From CAYYWV01 sp964475385 (GTDB taxonomy: Bacteria > Pseudomonadota > Alphaproteobacteria > JAAXGF01): 7,523 nucleotides of DNA. Shown here in pieces: positions 1 through 5,611 of the stretch (positions are counted from its first letter, which is position 1; each line of letters begins with the position of its first letter). Both the position numbers and the translations under genes were made by a program. The stretch is from assembly GCA_964475385.1 (NCBI GenBank), contig CAYYWV010000112.1:1-7523 (forward strand), written 5' to 3'. Below the pieces are notes generated by a model. It was not told the origin of the DNA. It saw only the letters and a program-made list of their open reading frames with translations, and made no database searches.

Positions 1-37
1 GGCGCGCTCTCCGGCGGCGCGCGCCTTGCGGCGGCCG

Positions 38-52
38 CGCCCGATGCGGGCG
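38..52 (-). terminator. Short hairpin directly after recJ, possible terminator
   Basis: A perfect 6-bp stem with a 3-base loop (CGCCCG-CAT-CGGGCG on the minus strand) starts one base after the recJ stop codon. No T-tract follows, so intrinsic termination is uncertain. The remaining bases to the window edge are GC-only-like sequence in which no gene can be called. Confidence 0.3.
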
Positions 53-53
53 T

Positions 54-1820
54 TCAGGGCCGCGCTTGGGCCACGTCGTCGATGAAGAGCTGGACCCGGT
101 CGCGGCCGTAGCGGTTATCGGCGCGCAAATGCCCCGCCACGTGCAGCGTCGCCCCGCGGGCCTGCAACAGCGCGGTCCCGATCGGGGTCTCGAGGCTGCG
201 AAAGGCGATGGCGTCGAGCCTTCCCGGCCCTTCGCCCGCGAGAACGCACTTCACGTGGCGGCCGCCGACCACATCGGCGTGCACCACCCGGCTGCGGGCG
301 AGCGCAAACCGCGGCTCGGCGTTGCCGACCCCGAACGGTCCGACCCGGTCGAGCAGCCCGACGAGCTCGGGCGTCGCCGCGCCCACCGAGATCGCCCCGT
401 CGAGCCCGAGCGCAGGCGCCGCCCCGACGGCCGCGACGGCGCTCGCCAGCCGCTCGGCGAGGAAGGCGCGGAGCGCATCGAGGCGGGGGGCGGCCACGGT
501 CAATCCGGCCGCCGCCGGATGCCCGCCGCCGTTGATCAGATGGCCGGCCTGGCGGGCGGCGATCACCGCCGCGCCGACGTCGACCCCGGGGATCGAGCGG
601 GCCGAGCCCCGCCCCAGCTCGCCGTCGAGGGCGACCACGAAGGCCGGACGGTGATAGCGCTGAACCAGCCGGCTCGCGACGATGCCCACGACCCCCGGGT
701 GCCAGCCCTCGCCGGCCGCGAAGACCACAGAGCCCGGCGCGCCCGCGGCCTCGATCTGCGCGCAGGCCGCGGCCTCGACCCCGGCCTCGATCTCGCGCCG
801 CTCGCGGTTGAGCGCATCGAGCCTGAGCGCGAGCGCCATCGCCTCTTCCGGGTCGTCGGTGGTGAGCAGCCGCGCGCCCAGGTCGGCCTTGCCCACGCGC
901 CCGCCCGCGTTCAGCCGCGGGCCGAGCACGAAGGCCGCATGGTAGGCGCCGGGGCGCTCGCGCAGGCCGGCGATGTCGGCAAGCGTCTTGAGCCCCAGGT
1001 TGTCGCGCCGGGCCATGACCTTGAGCCCCTGGGCGACCAGCGCCCGGTTGACGCCGGTGAGCGGCACCATGTCGCAGATGGTGCCGAGCGCGACGAGGTC
1101 GAGCCAGGCGCGAAGGTCGGGCTCGGGCCTACGCGCGAACCAGCCGGCCTCGCGCAGCGCCCGGTTGATCCCGACGACCAAGAGGAAGGCGACGCCCACC
1201 GCCGCGAGCGTCCCACAGCCCGAAGCGTCGTCGAGCCGGTTGGGATCGACCACCGCGACCGCCTCGGGCAGCCGTGGCTCGGCCACGTGGTGGTCGATGA
1301 CGATGACGTCGAGCCCGGCGCGGCGCGCCTCGGCCAGCGGCTCATAGGCGCTGATTCCGCAGTCGACCGTCACCACGACCCGGGCGCCCTCGGCCTTGAG
1401 CCTGAGAAGCGCGGGCGCATTCGGCCCATAGCCTTCGATCAGGCGGTCGGGAATATAGATCGCGGCGCGCCCGCCGACCGCCGCGAAGTAGCGGGCCAGA
1501 AGCGCCGCGGCGGTCGCCCCGTCGACATCGTAGTCGCCGAACACGACCACCGGCTCGTCCTTGCGCACCGCATCGACCAAGCGGCGGACCGCCTTGTCCA
1601 TGTCGACGAGCCGCGAAGGATCGGGAAGCGACGCGCGCAGACGCGGGTTGAGGAAGGATTCGGCGGCGTCGGCCTCGACCCCCCGGGCGGCCAGAACCCG
1701 GCCGACGATTTCGGGCACGTCGAGCCTTTGGGCGAGCGCGAGCCCGGCCCGCGAATCGGCCAGCCGCGGCCGCCAGCGGCGGCCGCTGACCGAGCGCTCG
1801 ACGCCGAGGACCGCCTCCAT
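54..1820 (-). CDS. recJ: Single-stranded-DNA-specific exonuclease RecJ
   Basis: RecJ is a cytoplasmic, metal-dependent 5'-to-3' exonuclease on single-stranded DNA, used in RecF-pathway recombination, mismatch repair and processing of stalled forks. The 588-residue product has the family's usual length and all its blocks. The DHH core shows FGDYDVDGATA near residues 94-104, TVDCGIS (151-157), the DHH triplet (176-178), ALGTICDMVPL (244-254) and GPRLNAGGR (300-308). The DHHA1 part shows GWHPGVVGIVASRL (372-385), GRGSARSIPG (403-412) and GGGHPAAAG (431-439). A C-terminal OB-like domain (about 470-588) includes GPFGVGNAEPRF. The ATG is chosen because it overlaps the glpX stop (TGATG) and the sequence right after it, LGVERSVSGRRW, resembles RecJ N-termini. 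No Shine-Dalgarno sequence is visible in the preceding 20 bases, so translation probably depends on coupling to glpX. The gene looks complete and functional. Confidence 0.97.
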   Translation of the reverse strand: MEAVLGVERSVSGRRWRPRLADSRAGLALAQRLDVPEIVGRVLAARGVEADAAESFLNPRLRASLPDPSRLVDMDKAVRRLVDAVRKDEPVVVFGDYDVDGATAAALLARYFAAVGGRAAIYIPDRLIEGYGPNAPALLRLKAEGARVVVTVDCGISAYEPLAEARRAGLDVIVIDHHVAEPRLPEAVAVVDPNRLDDASGCGTLAAVGVAFLLVVGINRALREAGWFARRPEPDLRAWLDLVALGTICDMVPLTGVNRALVAQGLKVMARRDNLGLKTLADIAGLRERPGAYHAAFVLGPRLNAGGRVGKADLGARLLTTDDPEEAMALALRLDALNRERREIEAGVEAAACAQIEAAGAPGSVVFAAGEGWHPGVVGIVASRLVQRYHRPAFVVALDGELGRGSARSIPGVDVGAAVIAARQAGHLINGGGHPAAAGLTVAAPRLDALRAFLAERLASAVAAVGAAPALGLDGAISVGAATPELVGLLDRVGPFGVGNAEPRFALARSRVVHADVVGGRHVKCVLAGEGPGRLDAIAFRSLETPIGTALLQARGATLHVAGHLRADNRYGRDRVQLFIDDVAQARP

Positions 1821-2818
1821 CAGGCCGGCCAGCGGGCTTCGCCCTCGAGCATCGGCTTGCGATGGATGTCGTGCCGGGCGTCGATCACGCGCACGGTCCC
1901 GGTCTTGGAGCGCATCACCAGCGACTGGGTGGTCACGCCGCCTTTGAAGCGATGGACGCCTTTGAGCATCCAGCCCCCCGTCACGCCGGTCGCGGCGAAC
2001 ATGATGTCGCCGTGCGCCAGCTCGTCGAGGGTGAACTTGCGCTCGAGATCGTCGATCCCCATGCGCTTGGCGCGCTCGCGCTCCTCGCCGCTGCGAAAGA
2101 CGAGCCGCCCCATCATCTGCCCGCCGATGCACTGAAGCGCGGCCGCGGCGAGCACGCCTTCGGGCGCGCCGCCGATTCCCATGTAGATGTCGATGCCGGT
2201 CTCGGGCCGGGTGGTCGCGATGACGCCGGCGACGTCGCCGTCCTGAATCAGGCGGATGCGCGCGCCGGCCTCGCGGACCTTCGCGATCAGCTCTTCGTGG
2301 CGCGGCCGGTTGAGGATCATGACGACCAGATCGGAAACCTCGCAACCGCGGGCCTTGGCGAGGTTCGCGAGGTTTTTGCCCGGGGCCTCGTCGAGATCGA
2401 CCACCCCTTCGGGCAGGCCGGGGCCGACCGCGATCTTGTCCATGTAGGTGTCGGGGGCGTGAAGAAAGCCGCCGTGTTCGGCCATCGCCATCACCGAAAG
2501 CGCGTTCGGGCCGCCGGTGGCGCAGATCGTGGTGCCTTCGAGCGGGTCGAGCGCGATATCGACCTTGGGGCCGTTTCCGGTGCCGACGGTCTCGCCGATG
2601 AAGAGCATCGGGGCTTCGTCGCGCTCGCCCTCGCCGATGACGACCGTGCCGTCGATGTCGAGGCCGTTGAGCGCCTGGCGCATGGCGTCGACCGCCGCCT
2701 GATCGGCGCTGTGTTCGTCGCCGCGCCCCATCCACTTCGCGCTCGCGATGGCGGCCGCCTCGGTCACCCGCACCGCCTCGAGGGCCAGATTCCGGTCCAG
2801 ACTGCCGCTTTTGTCCAT
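1820..2818 (-). CDS. glpX: Class II fructose-1,6-bisphosphatase GlpX
   Basis: GlpX hydrolyses fructose 1,6-bisphosphate to fructose 6-phosphate in gluconeogenesis. In some autotrophs and alphaproteobacteria relatives also act on sedoheptulose 1,7-bisphosphate, which cannot be decided here. The 332-residue product matches family length. Metal and substrate motifs are present: IGEGERDEAP (61-70), DPLEGTT (91-97) and MGIGGAPEG (213-221), whose E220 corresponds to the late catalytic glutamate of the family. FAATGVTGGWML (274-285) is also typical. The start MDKSGSLDRN is fixed by a near-ideal ribosome binding site 7 bases upstream of the ATG. The gene starts 17 bp after the hom stop, and its stop overlaps the recJ start by one base, so hom-glpX-recJ is very likely one transcript. 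No frameshift or missing residue is seen. Confidence 0.97.
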   Translation of the reverse strand: MDKSGSLDRNLALEAVRVTEAAAIASAKWMGRGDEHSADQAAVDAMRQALNGLDIDGTVVIGEGERDEAPMLFIGETVGTGNGPKVDIALDPLEGTTICATGGPNALSVMAMAEHGGFLHAPDTYMDKIAVGPGLPEGVVDLDEAPGKNLANLAKARGCEVSDLVVMILNRPRHEELIAKVREAGARIRLIQDGDVAGVIATTRPETGIDIYMGIGGAPEGVLAAAALQCIGGQMMGRLVFRSGEERERAKRMGIDDLERKFTLDELAHGDIMFAATGVTGGWMLKGVHRFKGGVTTQSLVMRSKTGTVRVIDARHDIHRKPMLEGEARWPA

Positions 2819-2822
2819 GTCG

Positions 2823-2831
2823 TCACCTCCC
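2823..2831 (-). promoter_or_regulatory. Strong ribosome binding site of glpX
   Basis: On the minus strand this reads GGGAGGTGA, a near-perfect complement to the 16S rRNA 3' end. The GGAGG core lies 7 bases before the glpX ATG. It occupies most of the 17-bp gap after the hom stop, so ribosomes finishing hom would be close to it. It selects the MDKSGS start over any upstream in-frame start. Confidence 0.85.
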
Positions 2832-2835
2832 ACTG

Positions 2836-4128
2836 TCACAAGGCTTCGATTCGTATCATACGCGGGCGTTCGAGCACGGTCTCGAGCGCGGCGATCCGGG
2901 CCAGCGCGCGCTGCATCGCGGCCTCGTCGGTCTCGTGGGTGGTGATCACCACCGGCACCCCGTCGTCCGGGTTGCGGCCGCGCTGGATCAGCGCCTCGAC
3001 CGAGACCTGCTCGTCGCGCAGCGCCGCGGTGACGTCGGCCATCACGCCGGGGCGGTCGACGACCATGAGCCGAATGTAGTAGGCCCCGCGGTGGAGCGCC
3101 ATCTCGGCCGCAGGCTGCGCCGAGAGATCGCCCGCCGGCACGCCGAAGACCGGGAGCCGCGCGCCGCGCGCGATATCGACGAGATCGGCGACCACGGCCG
3201 AGGCGGTCGGACCTGCGCCCGCGCCCCGGCCCACGTATAGGGTGCGGTCGACGAAGTCGCCTTCGGCCACGACGGCGTTGAACACGCCGTCCACATGGGC
3301 GATGGGCTCGGCGGTCGGGACCAGGCAGGGATGGACGCGCTGCTCGATCCCGTGATCGGTGCGGGCGGCGATGCCGAGGAGCTTGACCCGATAGCCGAGC
3401 TCGCCGGCAAAGCCGATGTCGAGCGCGGCGATGTCGCGAATCCCTTCGACATACACGGCGTCGAAGTCGACCGGTCGGCCGAAGGCGACGCTCGCGAGGA
3501 GCGCGATCTTGTGGGCGGCGTCGATTCCGTCGATGTCGAAGCTCGGGTCCGCCTCGGCGTAGCCGAGCGCCTGGGCCTCGGCGAGCACGTCGTCGAAGTC
3601 GCGGCCCTGCTCGGTCATCGCGCTCAGGATGTAGTTGCAGGTGCCGTTGAGGATGCCGAACACCCGGCTGACCGCGTTGCCGGCGAGCCCCTCGCGGAGC
3701 GCCTTCACGATAGGGATTCCGCCGGCCACCGCCGCCTCGTAGCCGAGCGCGACCCCGGCCGCTTCGGCCGCGGCGGCGAGCGCGGTGCCGTGGTGGGCGA
3801 GCATCGCCTTGTTGGCCGTCACCACCGGCTTTCCCCTTTCGATCGCGGCCCGGCAGAGGGCGAGCGCCGGCCCGTCGGCGCCGCCGATGAGCTCGACCAC
3901 CACGTCGACCTCCTCGTCGGCGGCGAGCGCCAAGGCGTTGTCGTGCCAGCGCGCGGCCCCGAGCTCGATCCCGCGGTCGCGATGGCGGTTGCGGGCCGAA
4001 ACGGCGACGAGCTCGAGCCGCCGCCCGCAACGGCGCGCGAGATCCTCGGCGTGGGCCGCAAGCAGACGGACGACGCCGCAGCCGACGGTTCCGAGACCGG
4101 CGACGCCGATTCGGAGCGGCGCGCTCAC
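2836..4128 (-). CDS. hom: Homoserine dehydrogenase (with C-terminal ACT domain)
   Basis: This enzyme reduces L-aspartate 4-semialdehyde to L-homoserine with NAD(P)H, the branch-point step to threonine and methionine. The product is 430 residues, typical of the monofunctional form without a fused aspartokinase. The N-terminal Rossmann fold has GLGTVG (11-16). TANKA (104-108) holds the conserved lysine (K107). GILNGTCNYIL spans 158-168. Residues 185-207 fit the full homoserine dehydrogenase signature A-x3-G-Y-x3-D-P-x2-D-I-x-G-x-D-x3-K. From about residue 350 an ACT domain begins (YYIRLMVVDRPGVMADV), which in this family usually mediates feedback inhibition by threonine. The start is GTG: GGAGGG lies 6 bases upstream, and the Rossmann strand begins five codons later. 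An ATG at 4199 is in another frame. The gene is complete and heads the hom-glpX-recJ cluster. Confidence 0.96.
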   Translation of the reverse strand: MSAPLRIGVAGLGTVGCGVVRLLAAHAEDLARRCGRRLELVAVSARNRHRDRGIELGAARWHDNALALAADEEVDVVVELIGGADGPALALCRAAIERGKPVVTANKAMLAHHGTALAAAAEAAGVALGYEAAVAGGIPIVKALREGLAGNAVSRVFGILNGTCNYILSAMTEQGRDFDDVLAEAQALGYAEADPSFDIDGIDAAHKIALLASVAFGRPVDFDAVYVEGIRDIAALDIGFAGELGYRVKLLGIAARTDHGIEQRVHPCLVPTAEPIAHVDGVFNAVVAEGDFVDRTLYVGRGAGAGPTASAVVADLVDIARGARLPVFGVPAGDLSAQPAAEMALHRGAYYIRLMVVDRPGVMADVTAALRDEQVSVEALIQRGRNPDDGVPVVITTHETDEAAMQRALARIAALETVLERPRMIRIEAL

Positions 4129-4134
4129 CGGCCG

Positions 4135-4140
4135 CCCTCC
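4135..4140 (-). promoter_or_regulatory. Ribosome binding site deciding the GTG start of hom
   Basis: GGAGGG on the minus strand, 6 bases before the GTG at 4128. It supports GTG as the initiation codon; no in-frame ATG lies suitably between here and the preceding gene. Confidence 0.7.
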
Positions 4141-4201
4141 GCCGATGCGGACGGCGCGGCCGACGACCGACTGCCAAGACCCCCGAAACCGGCCCCCATG
4201 A

Positions 4202-5380
4202 TTAGAAATCGAGGTAGACTTCAGCCCGGCGGTTGCCCGCCTCGCCCGACGGCATCCACTCGTAATAGACGGGGTCGTTGTCGCCGACCGCGCCGACAAA
4301 CAGGGCTTCGGGTTCGACGCCCAGCCTGATGAGCTCCTGCGCGACCGCACGGGCGCGCTTGAGCGAGATCTCGAAATTCACGAGCTTGTGCTTGGCGAGC
4401 GGCATCTCGCGGGTCCGGCTCGAGGCGTGGCCGACCACGCGGACCGTGCCGCCGCGCTCCTTGTGAAGCCTGGCGACCTTGCGAAGCGCGCGTTTGGCTT
4501 CGGCGGTCAGCGCCGCCGAGCCGACGGCGAAGTGGATGACGGCGGCGCGGACCGTGTTCGCCGAACCGGTTCCCCGGAACTCGTTCAGATCGCGGACGGC
4601 GCCGAGCTCGGCGCGCGCGAGCTTGTCGGCGGAGGAAGCGCCAAGAGCGGCCGTCGATGGTTGTGCGGGCGCGGGCGACAGCGCCGGCGCACTGGCCGCC
4701 GGCGGCGAGGCAGGCGGCGGCGGCAGCTTGCCGCTCGACGGCGGCGCGACCGCGCGCGGCCCCGATTCAGCGAACAAACGATTGAACAGGGCCTGAACGT
4801 CGACCGGCCCGGTGGTCTCGGGCGCGCGGGAGGCGACTTGAACCGGCGTCTGCGCGACGCCCGCCTGGGCGGGAGCCGCCGCGCGGCTCGGGCTCGGCGT
4901 CTCGACCCGAGTGGACGACGCCGGCTCGGGAGCGGGCTCCGGCGGCGGGGACGGCGCCGCTTTCGGCTCTGGGTTAGACGGCGCGGGCGGCGCGGGCTCG
5001 GCCGCGACCGCGGTCGGCTCCGGCTGCGGAGCGCTTGTGTAGCGAGCGTTTTTTCGATCGGCGGCAAGCCCTTCGGCGACCTTCTCGAGATCGGCGAGCT
5101 TGGCCTCGCGCGACGGCCGCTCGGGCACATCGCCGAGGGATGGGAAAGGCTGATCGGCCCCCGGCGCGGGCGGCGGCTTTTCCATCTTGGCTTCGTCGGT
5201 CGAATCGCCCGAGAAGACGCCGGCCGCGCTCTTGTACCACTCGACCGGATTGGCGTAGTCGGGAACCTGCGAGCAGCCGCCGAGGAGCAGCGCGCCGGCG
5301 GCGAGTACGACACCAATCACCCTATACGGCGATCCTTGCGACGGTTGGCGGCGGAAAAGGGATGGTGGCGGCCGGGTCAT
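4202..5380 (-). CDS. OmpA-family outer-membrane lipoprotein with long Pro/Ala linker (Pal-like)
   Basis: The 392-residue product is probably an outer-membrane lipoprotein that contacts peptidoglycan. It has a basic N-terminus (R10, R11, R20), a hydrophobic stretch (21-34) and a lipobox LGGC with the lipidated cysteine at C36. Ser follows at +2, so outer-membrane sorting is expected. NPVEWYK (44-50) follows closely. Residues about 117-245 are a low-complexity Pro/Ala/Glu/Ser spacer. The OmpA/MotB-like domain fills about 278-391: IHFAVGSAALT (282-292), VVGHASSRT (315-323), N335 with IS-x2-RA (338-343), and GNRRAEVYLDF at the end. The usual TD of the TGHTD motif is AS here, and the loop before the conserved RA is longer (see findings). 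The ATG at 5380 is preceded by GAGG with a 10-base spacer. The neighbours suggest no specific partner. A Tol-Pal Pal is less likely, because no tol genes are nearby and Pal proteins are much shorter. Confidence 0.85.
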   Translation of the reverse strand: MTRPPPSLFRRQPSQGSPYRVIGVVLAAGALLLGGCSQVPDYANPVEWYKSAAGVFSGDSTDEAKMEKPPPAPGADQPFPSLGDVPERPSREAKLADLEKVAEGLAADRKNARYTSAPQPEPTAVAAEPAPPAPSNPEPKAAPSPPPEPAPEPASSTRVETPSPSRAAAPAQAGVAQTPVQVASRAPETTGPVDVQALFNRLFAESGPRAVAPPSSGKLPPPPASPPAASAPALSPAPAQPSTAALGASSADKLARAELGAVRDLNEFRGTGSANTVRAAVIHFAVGSAALTAEAKRALRKVARLHKERGGTVRVVGHASSRTREMPLAKHKLVNFEISLKRARAVAQELIRLGVEPEALFVGAVGDNDPVYYEWMPSGEAGNRRAEVYLDF

Positions 5381-5546
5381 GCGTCTTTGCCCTCGGTCTT
5401 GCCCTCGATAGCGGGATGGCGACGCCACGCCGCTGCGCGGCGGCAAGGTAATTCTTTAGCGTCTTGAAGTTATGGGATACGTAGACATTTTAACCTTGCG
5501 CGCGGTCACATTACCTGATTTACCGCTGCGCTTAAAGGTCCGATCG

Positions 5547-5563
5547 ATGACGGCGCCTGTCAT
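5547..5563 (+). repeat. Dyad ATGAC-N7-GTCAT in the phaC leader
   Basis: The arms ATGAC (5547-5551) and GTCAT (5559-5563) are perfect inverted copies around a 7-base GC-rich centre. Two CGATCG palindromes (5541-5546 and 5572-5577) flank them and could extend pairing. The element lies about 50 bases upstream of the phaC start, so it could be a repressor operator or an mRNA leader hairpin. Neither role is shown by the sequence alone. Confidence 0.35.
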
Positions 5564-5597
5564 GGCGCGCGCGATCGCGATTCTCCAGGGTCAAGTC

Positions 5598-5602
5598 GAG
5601 GA
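5598..5602 (+). promoter_or_regulatory. Ribosome binding site of phaC
   Basis: GAGGA, with 9 bases before the ATG at 5612. It supports MADQGS as the true N-terminus rather than the internal methionines at residues 24 or 50. Confidence 0.6.
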
Positions 5603-5611
5603 CGTTTACAG

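Larger units (their letters stand above)
5381..5611. promoter_or_regulatory. Divergent promoter region between the lipoprotein gene and phaC
   Basis: These 231 bp separate two divergently transcribed genes and include the only AT-richer stretch in the window (about 5446-5540), so promoters for both must lie here. Plus-strand candidates are weak: TTGAAG (5464-5469) with ATTTTA at 5487-5492 (17-bp spacing), or TTGCGC (5496-5501) with TTTACC at 5519-5524. No confident sigma-70 promoter can be named. GGTAAT at 5447-5452 recurs on the opposite strand at 5510-5515, with related copies GGTTAA (minus, 5490-5495) and GGTAAA (minus, 5519-5524). A dyad ATGAC-N7-GTCAT lies at 5547-5563. A 47-codon open stretch from ATG 5472 has no ribosome binding site and runs into phaC out of frame, so it is not called. 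Confidence 0.55.

Noticed and set aside
66..3079. Long plus-strand open frames (66-2135 and 1862-3079) opposite recJ, glpX and hom
   Set aside because: They are antisense shadows of three clearly conserved genes, with skewed composition and no domain or ribosome binding site.
4129..4201. Possible internal promoter or small gene between the lipoprotein gene and hom
   Set aside because: A TTGGCA-like hexamer is present on the minus strand but no matching -10 element, and the only ATG (4199, minus) has no ribosome binding site. Support is too weak to list.
1820..4350. Extended upstream versions of recJ, glpX and hom reaching into the preceding genes
   Set aside because: The extra N-terminal residues are Arg/Pro-rich translations of other genes in the wrong frame. 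Family lengths, ribosome binding sites and the TGATG junction fix the shorter starts.
5381..5446. Longer lipoprotein form starting at TTG 5446 (22 extra residues)
   Set aside because: It would put about 42 residues before the hydrophobic stretch of the signal peptide, uses a rare start codon, and lacks support compared with the ATG at 5380.
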